Positions 20,938 through 32,946 of a DNA stretch of 64,000 nucleotides are shown here, piece by piece. A program made the position numbers and the translations under genes. Numbering within the stretch: the first letter of the stretch is position 1; each line of letters opens with the position of its first letter. This DNA is from Panicum virgatum (lineage: Eukaryota; Streptophyta; Magnoliopsida; Poales; Poaceae). The notes beneath the pieces were generated by a model, which was not told the origin of the DNA, did no database searches, and saw nothing but the letters and a program-made list of their open reading frames with translations. The stretch is from contig NC_053153.1 in NCBI RefSeq assembly GCF_016808335.1, positions 20,967,033 to 21,031,032 of the forward strand, read 5' to 3'.

Positions 20938-22863
20938 ATGAGTCGGCAATGGATGTACATGGCCGATCGGCGTTCAAAGGAGTTCATTGATGGCGTGCAT
21001 GAATTAATAGAAGCGGCCGAGAAACACAAGTATGGCGGTTTCGTTCGTTGTCTATGCAAATTCTGTAAGAATGAGAAGGATTACTCATCATCAAGAACCA
21101 TCCATAGTCACTTGTTCAATAGTGGTTTCATACCGAACTACTATGTTTGGACCAAGCATGGCGAAAGAGGAATTGTGCTGGATAATAATGTAGAAGAAGA
21201 GGACATGATTCCTGAATTTGCAGTCAATTATAATTCCTTTTTCAACGACACTGCAATAGGTGAGCCTGAAGAAGATACTGAAGGATACGTTGTAGAAGAT
21301 GATCTTGGTCAGATGCTGCGCGAAGCTGAGGAAGGTTGCGAAACAGAAAATGAATCGAGAGATCTGAAGCGTATGTTGGAGGACTACAGAATATTTGTTG
21401 TACTCTGATTGCAAACAAGACCAAAAGAAGTTGGGTACCACATTGGAATTATTGCAATGGAAGGCATCAAATGGTTTGTCTGACAAGAGATTCGAGGAGT
21501 TGCTGAAACTTATAAAAAACTTACTCCCTAAGGGTAACACCTTGCCGGAGACAACATTCTACCAGCTAATGTTCGAGCAACAATCATAAAGCTATGCGCA
21601 TTTCTCAACACAATTTCTCAGAAGGCAATCGATCCATCGAGTTTAAGCAGGCTACAAGAGGATGTTGTCCAAAGTTTAGTCTATCTTGAAATGATATTTC
21701 CTTCATCATTCTTCAATATTATGACGCATCTTCTAGTTCACCTGGTCAAAGAGATTGGTATTCTCGGTCCTGTTTTCCTTCATAATATGTTCCCTTTTGA
21801 ACGATACTTTGCAGTACTAAAGAAATACGTTCGTAATCGGGCTCGTCCAGAAGGAAGCATTGCGAAGAGTTACGTCACAGTGGAGGTCATTGAATTTTGT
21901 GTTGACTATGTGGAAGAACTCTGCCCAATTGGGATTCCAGTATCACATCATGAGGGGCGGCTGATTGGAAAGGGCACACTTGGAAGAAAATCAGTAAATG
22001 TCACAGATCATGCCACGTTGAGCAAAGCACATCTCACAATTCTGCAACAATCAGCCTTGGTGGCTCCATACATGGAGGAGCACATGCAAATTGTGCGAAG
22101 TATATACCCTTTGAAGTCTGAGACATGGATTACAAAACATCATAACGATACATTCGCCACCTGGTTACAGAAGGAAGTCATGGCCAACGATCAAATTCAT
22201 GAGCAGCTAGCTTGGCTGGCCAGGGGTCTGGCAAATTCAATCCTGATGTACCAAGAATATGAAATTAATAGTTACACATTTTATACAAGAGCCCAAGATA
22301 ACAAGAGCACCAATCAAAATAGTGGTGTCCGTATAGATGCCACCGACTCTAGTGGCCAAACGAACTCATATTTTGGTTACATTGAAGAGATCTGGGAACT
22401 CGACTATGGGCCATTGAAGATACCTCTATTTCGTTGTCAATGGGTTAAACTCACAGGAAAAGGTGTCGATATCGACGAGTACGGAATGACAACGGTAGAC
22501 CTCAAAGAGCTTGGCTATCGAGACGAACCATTCGTCCTAGCTAAAGATGTCACTCAATTTTTCTATGTGCAGGACATGTCTAGCAAAACGAGAAAGGACA
22601 AGTCTAGGAATAAATCAAGTTTTGTAGGTGCCGGAGATGAGGCAAAGCGTCATATTGTTCTGGCAGGAAAAAGAAAAATTGTGGGAGTCGACGATGTCAC
22701 AGATGAAGAAGAATACAATAAGGTTGAAGATATGACTCCGTTCGCAATGGAGGTTGACACAAATATTCTTTTAGCCGAAGAGGAGGCTCCGTACGCACGT
22801 CATGATCATAATGAAGGGATGATTGTAAAGCGAACCATCGTTAATATTCCTTTAGTTGAATGA
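20938..22863 (+). pseudogene. TNP2-type CACTA transposase gene lacking the catalytic core
   Basis: The N-terminal part (20938-21408) is a transposase-associated domain opening MSRQWMYMADRRSKEFIDG, with Cys residues in CLCKFCKNEKDYSS. A one-base shift near 21395 moves the frame into LLQWKASNGLSDKRFEELL. At about 21560 this jumps straight to LPANVRATIIK, the start of the DUF4218 region; the frame then stays open to TGA at 22863 through VHLVKEIGILGP, FPFERYFAVLKKYVRN and a DUF4216 segment (LKIPLFRCQWVKL). The Transposase_21-type core, normally several hundred residues between these parts, is missing. The product could not cut DNA. The C-terminal 390 codons remain open. Confidence 0.85.
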
Positions 22864-22879
22864 TTATGTCTTGTAATAT

Positions 22880-23350
22880 TTTCTGTGAATATTATTAGAT
22901 TTCTTATGCAATGAATTGATTTGTTGGACAATTAAATGATTTATTATGCAATTATTTGATTTATTATGCAATTAAAATGATTAGTTATGCACCTAAATGA
23001 TTTATCATGTAGTATTTAGAATTATTTTGGATTTAAATAATTTATTATGCAATTATTTGATTTATTATGCAATTAAAATAATTAGTTATGCACCTAAATG
23101 ATTTATTATGTAGTAATTAAAATTATTGTAGATTTAAATGATTTATTATTGTGCACCTAAAACCATAGTTAATATTTTCTTAGTTGAATGATTTACTAGG
23201 CAGTTAATAAATTTATTGAGCAAATAACAAATTTATTAGACAATTATTTTAACTATTAGATAATTATTTAAATTATTAGATAATTATCTGATTTTCTAGG
23301 CAATTATCAGATTTATTATGCAAATATCAGATTTATTACGAATTATGAGG
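22880..23350. repeat. AT-rich tandem repeat inside the CACTA element
   Basis: Variants of GATTTATTATGCAATTA recur throughout. A unit of 101 bp is clearly repeated, from 22948 and again from 23049. It is noncoding and lies between the two element genes. Confidence 0.75.
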
Positions 23351-23399
23351 CAATTAATAGATTTACAAGAGAAAAAGAAAGGGGAAAAGAAAAGATAAC

Positions 23400-23750
23400 C
23401 TTTGGTACCGGTTGGTTTGAGTAAAAAAAAGTGGGGCATCGCGCGTGAGTCGAACCGTAGCCGCGAAGCCCAAATTTCCACGAGTTACCATTGAGATACT
23501 GACGAATTCCGTTCAAAGGGGGTCAAAGAAGAGTGAAAAGTGAACTTCAAAAGGCCTAAGGTACCGGTTTTGTTAATCCACCTGGTACTATAAGGGCTTT
23601 TCATTTCCCGCCCGTTGGGCCCTAAGGCACCGGGTGTGCGAAGAACCAGTACATAAGGCCTCGCCTAAGGCACCGGTTGGAGATACAACCAGTACCTAAG
23701 GCCTACATAGGTACCAGCTGAATTTTTGACCCGGTACCCTTGGCCAGGGG
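23400..23750. repeat. Internal copy of subterminal-type repeats
   Basis: Motifs like those at the element ends (GGTACCGGTTGG, AAGGCACCGGTTGG, CCAGTACCTAAGG) occur here in the middle of the element, again ending immediately before a TATA box. It may mark the end of an older inserted or fused CACTA element, or a duplicated promoter module for the second gene. Confidence 0.65.
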
Positions 23751-23756
23751 TATAAA
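23751..23756 (+). promoter_or_regulatory. TATA box for the second CACTA gene
   Basis: TATAAA after CCAGGGG, followed by a CT-rich leader, in the same position relative to subterminal-type repeats as the TATA box at 20644. The next coding exon starts at 25384, so a long leader or an intron lies in between. Confidence 0.5.
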
Positions 23757-24599
23757 CCCGTTGCCTTCTTCCTCCCAATTCTCAACTGCTCCTCAATTCC
23801 TTCGGTCGACCGCCGCCGCCCTCCATCTCCGCGCGCGCACCGCCGACCTCCTTGACCCCTCCACCGGCTTCGCAGCTCGATCCCAAAGTTCCCCTTGGAG
23901 TCCAGAGGCCCGGAGGACCCCTGCATCGACCCGTCCACGAGCACCGCGCACGGGATTTTCCCCGGAACTCCGCGCCGGTGAGTTCTATGCGCCGCCGTGA
24001 TTACTCACCGCTGGCGATCCCCCGGCCACGTTGACCCCTTGTACACATCCGCAGCAACACACCGCATCGATTCGAGGAGACCGGAGGCCCGGAGCAAGCC
24101 CTGCAGCGCCCCTTCCCCTAGCTCCGCACCATCCTCGCCGCCGGAGCTCGCCGCCAACCCTGCTGCGTCAAGCCCCCGACCGTTTCAAGGTTCGGTGAGC
24201 ACCCTCTAGTCCCCGCCATGCTTTTACGCTAGATTGCTTTAGCCTGTAGCGCACCCCAGCAGCCTGCACGCCACGCGCCGGCGAACCCCGCCGCGCAGGG
24301 CCGTCGCCGTCGTAGCACACGCCGCCACGAACCTCCCCGAGGCCCGCAAAGGCCTCAAGTGGACTACGCATGTCGCGTAGTCCCTTCCCGACCCAAACCC
24401 CAGCTCGATTCACCTCGGAAACGCCGAGTTCGAACAACTCCGGCCGTGCTCCGCTGCGGAGAAAGGCCGCCGGTGAGCCCCGCCGCCGCCCCGCGCGCCC
24501 AGTCGATCCCAGCTGCCCGATCCTCAGCCCACGGACGAGATTAGATCACATCCGGATCTAATCTGAGCCGCGGGATCGTGATCCAACGGATCAGATCCG

Positions 24600-25140
24600 C
24601 GCGTACCCCTTCGGCCTAGACATTTTGCTAAAGAGCCCCGGCACTTTTTGAGTATCAACTCGCGCTCCTGTCCTATTCAAAAGTATTTGCAGTTCAGCCC
24701 AAAATCTTGCACGGACCCCCCTGAACTTTCCAGTAATAGAACCCGCCGTCCAGCCCTTGTAGTTTTGTGAGTTAGACCCTAGATCTATGCGTTACTTTTG
24801 TTTAGGTCCTCGGTTTTTGCAGGAAACCCCCAAAAACTCTGTTTTTCTTACAGTTAAGCCCCTAGATTTTGTTTTAAGCCTAGTTTTCTCGTTCTAGCTC
24901 CATTTTAGGCGTTCTTTATGTCTACGCGATCGTTGTAATGCGTAGAATAGTTCTAGCATAGTTTTGGTTGCTGTTTTTATGTATTGTTGTACTGTTTCTT
25001 AGTTTTTGCAATTGTTTGAGCAGTACCAGTACCCGGAGCAGCCATCTTCTGAGCAGTTTGAGCAGCAGGAGCTCTCTAACTCGCATTCGCTCTCTAACTC
25101 GCAACCCCGTTCCTCGACCCGGTTCCTCGACCCCGTTCCA
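24600..25140 (+). repeat. Gypsy LTR fragment captured inside the CACTA element
   Basis: This stretch is collinear with the reverse complement of about 55690-56240 in solo LTR C. Shared blocks include TTAGGCGTTCTTTAT, CGCGATCGTTGTAA, TTTATGTATTGTTGTACTG and a CAGTACCCGGAGCAGC coding-like segment. It sits between the second TATA box and the second gene, so it would form part of that gene's leader or first intron. Confidence 0.8.
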
Positions 25141-25141
25141 T

Positions 25142-25310
25142 GACACACACACACACACACACACTGTCTAATACACTCTAACACACACACTCACACTAAC
25201 ACACACAGACGCGCACGCGCGCACACACACACACACACTCACTAACTCTCTCTCTCTTTCTCTGTCCTTCTAACATACACACACTCTCTCTCAAACACGC
25301 ATATTCGTTC
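25142..25310 (+). repeat. CA-rich microsatellite
   Basis: Runs of CA (ACACACAC) interspersed with CTAA, GCGC and TCTCTC blocks, directly after the LTR-derived stretch. Confidence 0.85.
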
Positions 25311-25383
25311 AAAGAATTGAATTCTCCTACTTCATTTAAGGATGGACACATACTCTAACACATTTTTACGGTTTCAGTTAAGG

Positions 25384-28300
25384 ATGGACCCCTTCGGTGA
25401 TGAGCAGGCTGCCGGGCAATACATGTTGGACGCAATAAACGAAGATACGAGGGCTAACACCACCCAGCCAATCGCTGAAGAAGATGCTCGGACAGCTGAT
25501 TCGTTCCTGAATATGTCTGGAGATGCCGATGAAGAAGATGATGACTTTGCGCCGCCGCCCAGTCAACAGCAGCATGTTCCAGTACGAATCTAAAAACTAT
25601 ATGCATGGTGACTTCGGTAGATTAGTTTTGCGATTAACATATCTTTTCTGTAATTTAGTCGACCTCCGCATCGACTTCGTTGAGCCAGTCAAAAGGGAGA
25701 CACCGGCCAACCAAGAAAATGGAGGGAAGACAGGTCATCAGAGAAGTGGACGCAGAGGGCTGTCCAAGTGCTCCAGAGGATGCTAGCACAAAATTTGTCA
25801 ACCAATGTGGGGTTATTATTCGGGCAAGAATTCCGATCACCACAAGACTATGGAAAACGACCAAACCCGAAGAACAGCAACACGCCGTGCCTGCACATCA
25901 GAAGGAAATGCTATGGGCAGAACTCAAGGATATGTTCACTCTTTCTGAAGGAGTTAACCAAGAACTTGTGAAGAAATGTGCCTTGAGAAAGATGGCCCTT
26001 GCCTTTGCAACTTTCAAGAAGAAGTTGTACACCAATTACATCAAGAAGGATAAGGAGCCGAACTGGGACGATCTTCCTCAGGTTAAACCATACTGGGAGG
26101 AGTTCAAATAATACAAACTATCAGAGGAAGCCCAAAAAATCCGAACAAGTCAAGGTGAATGCAGCAAATAAGAAGTACAGCCACCACCTTGGGGCTGGCG
26201 GGTACAAGAAGTCAGTTAAAAAATGGCAGAAGATGGAGCAGGACCTTATAGATAGAGGCATCAGGCCGACGACTTGGGATTGGCCGGATAGATCCAAGTG
26301 GTGGTTATTTGCTAATGGCGTGACACTAAACCAGTTGAATGGAAGTTTGGTCATGCCCGAGCATATGCAAGAAGTGTCCCGCGATCTAGTCACTGCAATA
26401 GATGAGACTCAACAAGGAACATTCCATCCTCAAAGGGAGAATAATGAGCTGACAAGGGCATTGAAGAATCCGGAACACTCTGGACGAGCCCGCGGCATCG
26501 GCGTGGTCCCATGGAAAGTTGCTTGGGCCGGAGATCCCTCTTACAAGACTCACTGAAAGAGCAAAGCCGAACAGGAAGAGAAACTTCGTGCCATAGAAGA
26601 AAAGATGAACAAGAAGGTTGCGTCCTTGGAATCTCAGATGGACGCCAGGGTCAATGAGGCGGTGCAGCTAGCTCTGAACCAAAGGGGTACTGCTGGGTCG
26701 CACCCGGATGTTGTGATAAGCCCGGCCTCTCAGCGACGCAGCAGCTGTGCATCCACGGCGGCGCCCGACGTACAAGCGGAACAGCAACCCCAGATTGAGC
26801 CAACGGCGGTAGATGACCAGAGGTATCCAGTGGATGATGTCACCATGCCGACACCGTGCGAGCTTCATGTGCGAGCAAGAAATATATCCATTCATGTCGC
26901 ATACGGGTCAGCCCTGCCCCCGAATCCTTCTACTACAATTCATGGAAGGCCGATACCTCCTGGCTACACCTCCGTCACAGTCGAGCAGATAGTTGGAAAC
27001 AATGAGGATCTTGAGCTCGACTTCGTTGGAGGGGATGGAGAGAAGACATTGGGAGACGCACTGCACGGTGTTGTTATATGGCACAAGGCCGACATCAAAC
27101 TTACTGCAAGCACAACGGCTCCCGTGCAGACCGATCGCCCGTCTCCGCGGCCTACCTCACTGCCATCCCCACTACCACCTCCTTCACCACCGTCTCCGCC
27201 GGCGCAAAGGGCCACGAGTACTCCAACTCCTCCTACACTAGAAAAGGGAAAGAAAAAGACAGCATCCCTCCCAGCGGCTGGACCCTCAAAGAAGAAGCAG
27301 AAAACGGTCGAAAGACAATTAACCTACGAGAAAACCGCTAGGGAGTTGGAAGAGGAGACTGCTCGATATATAAAAGAACAATTGAAGCCTAAAGTCCCCC
27401 CGCCGATGGAAAAGGTACATCTAGAACTAGGGAAAAAGCTTCTCGCAAACCTAGACAACCCACCAAAACCGAAAAGCTTACCCTCAGACTATGATCGTAC
27501 TCTGACAAAGGCACACAAGGTGAGAAATCTGAAGAAAAAATGTGGCAAGACCATTCCTTAGCTTGGCACACAACAAAAAGAACTCGAGCCCCTCTGGGTG
27601 CCAGGGTTGCCACTCCTACACCCGACGGACGTACAAGTCCAGGCGGACCTACAGGCCGCAATATTTCTTTCTAAAACTGGATTAACGCTAGAGGAGGCAA
27701 CGGGGCATGTGGAGGCAAAAATCCCTGTCGCTCGCACTACTACTCCATTCCAGCATGGAAAACCATTTGTCACTGAGGAAGAGGAGAAAAGTCTAGGCAT
27801 GCAGATGTTCAATTTGCATAGATGGTACCTGCGAATGGCGAACGACAAAGGGAAAATGTTTGGAGTCAAGTATCGTGACCATGATTTCTTCCGCGGGGAG
27901 GACGACTTCTGGGTGTACTTCCAAAATTTATATCACATTTACCATCGATAAGCCCTCGACGCCTCTATCATCACCATTTGGGTTTTGTAAGTATCACTTA
28001 CCTCTACATTAATATTTTTTGTTAACAAGAACATAATTATATGTGTGCATTATAAAATTTCTATTGCATCGTTTAGACAGGAGATCCAAAGAAGCCGAAA
28101 ACATGGATGGCACCATCAGATCGGCTTCATGTCTCCTTTGCTAGTCAACCAGAAATTGATCAACGAAAGTTACAAGGAAACGTGCGAAAACATGTACGAT
28201 TCGTTGACTAGGCAAAGTTACAAATCCTATATATTCATACCATACAACTTTGGGTAAGGCTTGATCGACTCAAACCTCTGTTATATTACTAAATAAATAC

Positions 28301-29033
28301 TAAGTTGTCTAATACATTTATGTATATATCCTATCTATATCTGCAGTTATCATTGGATTTTACTCATACTTTCCGTAGAGACTGGCAATCTTATAGTCTT
28401 TGACTCAATGAGAAATCCAAAGTCCGCAATCCAACATATCATAGACCACTTGAACAGGTAAGTTCAGTTTGCACAATCAAATCTTTTTTCTGTTAATAAC
28501 AATTCCTGAATATCAAACTTAACTTTGAGCGCAGGGTTTGGAAAAAATTTGTGAAAAATAACAATGGACGTGGTCAATGGAGGCCCGAACTGAACGTTAA
28601 CATGGATTATCCGGTATGTTCATTCATAAAGATTTGTCTAGTTAAGTATATAATCCCAAATTGTTCTAAATTGAGTAATTTATTTATTTCTCCTTAAGTG
28701 TGCGAGACAACAACAAGGAACTAATTGGTGCGGGTACTACGTATGCGACTACTTGCACATCATGACTCCATGCGGGAAGGCTATTGATGAAGAAACGAGA
28801 GTACGTCCAAACCGTTCACTAGTATATTTTCATAATTGTACTAACACACATAATGTTAATGCTTTTTTCCTAAATGATAGATGTCTCAAATGGGGGATGA
28901 ATGTTACTCTACTGATCAGATCAACGCCGTGTGCGAGCAGCTCGCCGGATTCATTTTGAACGAGATCTTGGATCCTAGAGGCGAGTTCTACCACGACGGT
29001 CACATCTATAGAGGACTTTCATCGACATCCTGA
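25384..29033 (+). pseudogene. Second CACTA gene: Transposase_24-like region joined to a Ulp1-type cysteine protease
   Basis: Exon 1 is 25384-25581 (MDPFGDEQAAG), joined to an exon from 25659. The first part resembles the Transposase_24 (Ptta/En-Spm) family: TRLWKTT, VKPYWEEFK, then NAANKKYSHHLGAGGY. A coiled-coil-like segment (about 26570-26680) and a Pro/Ser-rich linker follow. The last exons (from about 28078 to 28253; 28347-28457; 28535-28613; 28699-28800; 28881-29033) give a C48 peptidase fold: YHWILLIL with the catalytic His, VFDSM with Asp, and QQQGTNWCGYYVCDY with Gln and Cys. Stops at 26109, 26554, 27559 and 27949 plus one frameshift near 26140 inactivate it. The first part would bind element ends; the protease would act on SUMO-type substrates, by family analogy only. 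Confidence 0.8.
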
Positions 29034-29309
29034 GGGGACTAGTAGTTGGACGTCTAACATGACTTGTACATTTGTAAATATTTTTAAACATTATGCCTTG
29101 ATGTTTGTAAATTTGTAAATATATTAGTTCATCTAATTAGCTTAATTATATGCTCGCATTTCACTTTTAGTTAGTTTCAAATATTCTCTGAGAACGAACA
29201 CGAACATCCAATGAACGTAGAGTACTGTAGAGCTTGAGTGCGTTTAGCAATTATAAAAGAATAAACAATAATAAATATAACAAACAAAACTGGATTTGGG
29301 AAAAAAAGG

Positions 29310-29555
29310 AAAAAGGTCATTGGTACCGGTTGGTATTTCCAACCGGTACCAAAGGGGCTGCCACCTTACGTCAGCGTGGAAGCCTCTTTGGTACCGGCTG
29401 GTATTTCCAACCGGTACCAATGGAAGCCTAAGGCACCGGTTGAAAAACCCGGTGTCTTAAGTAGAGGCCAATGGTCGCGGTTGCGGGGCACCGGTTGGGA
29501 AACCGGTGCCTTTGGCCTTTCTCAGCCGGTGCCCAAGGCCCGTTTTCTAGTAGTG
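29310..29555. repeat. Right subterminal repeats and terminal inverted repeat of the CACTA element
   Basis: Paired motifs such as GGTACCGGTTGGTATTTCC and their complements precede the terminal TTTTCTAGTAGTG. They are arranged as small palindromes, more regular than on the left. Confidence 0.85.
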
Positions 29556-29558
29556 GAC

Positions 29559-30243
29559 CATGGTTTATGAGACTGACTTCGACTTGATTGTATGGTATGA
29601 CTGTGCACACCTTGATATCTGTCGGAATTGAATCACCCTTTTTTCACACTAAATCAACGCACTACTTTCGTTTCACTATTTTGTTATGAATTTCAAAAAC
29701 ATATTTAGAATTGCTATGCTCTTACGTGCATCCTAAATTTCTCTTGCCATACTTTACACATTTGTATTCTCAAATTCTCAGTTTTTAGTTGCTTATGAAG
29801 CATTGCTATCCAGGGCAGAGTGCTATCGATAGAGCTTCCTTATGCCCAGCATGGTCCATGGCCCTAAGGCCCCAATGGCAATTTGTCATGTCCATTAATA
29901 GGATTACTTGCTTATGCTTGAACGTAGCCAACTAATTTCTGGTGCTTGGCCCATTAATATAGATGACTGGTTCAATATGTTGTTCTGGCAGATCTGGATT
30001 GTAATAGTTTGATAACCAATTTAGTTCCAGACTTATTTGTGTAACCAACCATGGAATTTAGCATTTTTACTAATAAATAGTGGTAGCACTACCATTCTAA
30101 AATCTATAGGGATTGGCGTTTCTTATTAAATAGCATGCACTTTTCCTCACCCTGTGCCATCGCCTCAAGCCCTCAAGGTACTTTCATACGTCCGTGCTCA
30201 TCGTAATTAGTCGTCCATTGATATGTCGCTCGCTTACTACTTT
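29559..30243. other. Sequence between the CACTA element and the LINE
   Basis: The first about 70 bases stay open in the frame that precedes the CACTA insertion (MVYETDFDLIVWYD, ending DICRN and stop at 29629), suggesting the transposon split an exon. After that the sequence is AT-rich and noncoding. The LINE target site begins at 30244. Confidence 0.35.
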
Positions 30244-30366
30244 ACCTGCGATATCTTTTTTTTTAGGGGTCAACGGAGGGGGAGAGGGCCCCCCACCTGA
30301 TTCATTCATTTAATATTTGGCCCTTAATGACCAGATAGTAGCAGACGTTATATTTGCGGTTTGGGC

Positions 30367-31803
30367 TTACATTGCCAAAGAAAATAAAGAGCACCAATGG
30401 GCAGCAATATTTCTCTCGCCGCACGGCAGGCGGCAGCTCCACAGTCGAGCTTCGTTCTTGCACGCTTGCAGTGTCTGCCGCAGCGACATGCTTTCTTGAT
30501 GGAAGGTGATCCCGTTCCTTCTCTTCCAGAGATGCCAACAACATAATAGGATGAAGGTGTCAAAGTGGCTGCCCGCAATGGAAGCTGGGCGGGGCAGTTG
30601 ATGAATGTCACGAGCCTCGAAGTCATCTGGAATGTCAAACCCAAGGGATCTCCAAAAAGAAGCCGCAAAGGAACAGTGGAGAATCAGATGTGATGCCGTT
30701 TCAGGCTGTCCCCCACACAGCTCGCAGGTACTGTCCGTTAAGATCCTTCGCTTCAGTAGATTCTCCTTGCACTGGATCTGCCCGTGCACAAGCAGCCAGG
30801 CAAAAAATTGTACTCGTTGTGGTGCACAGCTACTCCAGAATTTACTAACTGTGGTTCCGGCCGGGGCACTCATGGACTTGAGCAGGGCATAGAGATCTCT
30901 AGTGTGTAGCTTCCCATCGTGATCAGAAAACGGAGAGTACCTCTTGTCAAACGTGGCAGTGAGAGTGACCTGGGATAGCAGCGCTTCCACCTGGGCCAGT
31001 TCACCAAGTGCCTCAGTAGTGACCCGTGGAGCAAGGTGGCGGCGCAGGCCGCCGATGATGATATCAGAGACAGACTGATCAGTGTGCTTGCAGTGGCTCT
31101 GGAGAAGATGGAACCGCTCAGATAGGCATTCCTCCCCCAGCCAAATATCATGCCAAAAAGATGTAGACTGGCCGTCCCCCACAACCACTGTCGTGATGGC
31201 CTGGTATAGAGGTAGTAAGCTTCGCATAGTGTCCCAGTGCGCACCTTGAATGTCCCCTTTCAGATTAGCCAAGCTGACATTGCGCCGTAAACAAGCAGCC
31301 CATGACGATTGTTCTCCTGCATGAAGCTTGTGTAACAGTTTCAGAAGCAAGCATGTGCTTTGAATGGCAAGGTCCTTGATCCCTAGGCCCCCATCCTCAC
31401 GGCGTTGGCGGACCAGATCCCAGGCAATCAGACAGTTGGAGCCGCGTTCATCGCTTTCGCCTGTCCAAAGAAAGCTGCGCCGCCGTTTATCAACTTTGGC
31501 GATCACTCCAGGGGGTAGCGACACTGCCATCATGATGTAGGATAGATGTCCATCCAGAACTGCATTAATCAGGATTGACCGACCCATTGGGTTGAGAAAG
31601 GAAGCCTGCCAGCCGGCTAGATATCTATCTGTTCTGCTGATGTAGGGATCAAATGCTGACAGTTTGAGTTTATCACAGGTCAAGGGAAGTCCGAGGTACG
31701 TCTGCGGGAACCCCTCCCTGCGGCAACCCAAGACACTGATGCATTGCGGCACAATCGCTTCATCCATATGCAATGGAACATCTGTACTCTTGTGATAGTT
31801 AAT
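30367..31803 (-). pseudogene. LINE ORF2 C-terminal part (post-RT region and zf-RVT domain)
   Basis: 468 codons stay open. The N-terminal end reads PQTYLGLPLTCDKLKLSAF and FLWTG, common after the reverse transcriptase core of plant LINEs. The C-terminal part has SKFWSSCAPQRVQFFAWLL and CELCGGQPETASHLILHC, the zf-RVT pattern with paired Cys and His. It would help bind element RNA. The insertion at 31804 separates it from the catalytic core. Confidence 0.88.
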
Positions 31804-32946
31804 GTGGGGGCTTTGCTACGGTACTCCGAAATGATTGTGGACCGTAGATCTTGATGGTTAGAATGAAGTATTACCTCCTAGGAGGTAATAGTATTTATAT
31901 ATTTTTAATTATAAAAGTAGAAAAAATATAGGAACTAACTTCCTATTGGATCTAACCTCCAAAATCATATACCGTGACTGTTTCCACGTGACACATTCAT
32001 ATGTGCATGTGACGAATTAATTTGTGCAGGAAGAGCCATCGGCATTACTATCATGTTTAGAATTGAAGCGGCCATTGCATCTCTAGCTGAGTAGCCGCCT
32101 GCGGAGGGATCACAATTTGGACTATTAGCTATGCAAACGTAACACGTACATATGTGCATGATGGCCGTTTATATATTTTTTTCATTGTTTTTTGTTGACA
32201 TGGGTTGATACTTGACACTTTAGAGGAAAATAAAATAGACACTTGACACTTTAGAGGAAAATAAAATAATAGGTGAGTTGTAATATCCTTTCCCTAATGC
32301 GACATGGGTGTGTTGTAACATTTTGTTCCTAACATGATATGGGTGAGTTGTAACATTTTTTCCTAGCGTGACATGAGTGTGTTATAATATGTTTTTTGTA
32401 ATGCGATATAATAACACGTGACATGAGTACTAACCCAGTGTTTGATCAAGAAAATAATAGATACTTAACGTGTTATGCATTATGCATGTGACCCTGTTTT
32501 TATAACATGATTCAAAAAAAAGAAAAATATGGCATATGAATGTTACATTTTTAAGATATATGTGACCCGTATACACGTGACAATTGTTTTGAAAGATATA
32601 AATAATTTGTTACTTTTTGAAAGGTACACATACATGGAATCAACTATCTGATTTTGCTCGAAACCTACAGCCAGATTAGATTTAGATCTAACTGAAACAT
32701 AATATGTTTGTACACTTTTTATTTTTCCAACCGGCAACAAATAAATGTGACATACTACGTGTAGATTCCATTCAACAACCTCCGAGCAAACAAGGGGAGC
32801 AATCCACGCCAGATTCCACCTGCATGCATGGCTGCATGCATGATAACCGAAATAGCATGTAATATCTTTTTTACATTTAATTAATTGGCTTGTCTCTTCT
32901 AAAATTCAAGGGTCTAGATTTATTGAAGCTCTTACCTCCTATGAGG
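31804..32946. mobile_element. 1.14-kb AT-rich insertion in the LINE
   Basis: It divides ORF2 between the RT core and the zf-RVT part, and TAAT is present at both borders (31800-31803 and 32947-32950). Near each end lies a palindrome TTACCTCC(T)AGGAGGTAAT (about 31872 and 32931). The left end resembles Mutator-type MITEs (GGGGGCTTTGCTACGGTACT), but no matching inverted end was found on the right. Inside are a 31-bp repeat (32210-32271) and about four degenerate 35-bp units (32272-32430). It has no coding capacity. Confidence 0.55.

Larger units (their letters stand above)
20239..29555 (+). mobile_element. Complete-ended CACTA (En/Spm) transposon with two genes
   Basis: The ends are CACTACTAGAAAACAGGCC on the left and the complement of CACTACTAGAAAACGGGCC on the right, 18 of 19 matching, flanked by GAC at 20236-20238 and 29556-29558, the 3-bp duplication expected for CACTA insertion. 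Subterminal repeats of the GGTACCGGTTGG type fill about 20260-20640 and 29310-29550. Two genes lie in tandem on the plus strand: a deleted TNP2-type transposase gene (20938-22863) and a Transposase_24/Ulp1-type gene (25384-29033). Both carry stops or frameshifts, so the 9.3-kb copy would need proteins from elsewhere to move. Confidence 0.95.

Noticed and set aside
23430..23510. tRNA-like sequence on the minus strand (GGTTCGACTC box and a TATCTCAATGG box)
   Set aside because: The acceptor arms do not pair and the A box is poor; at most a decayed SINE or tRNA relic.
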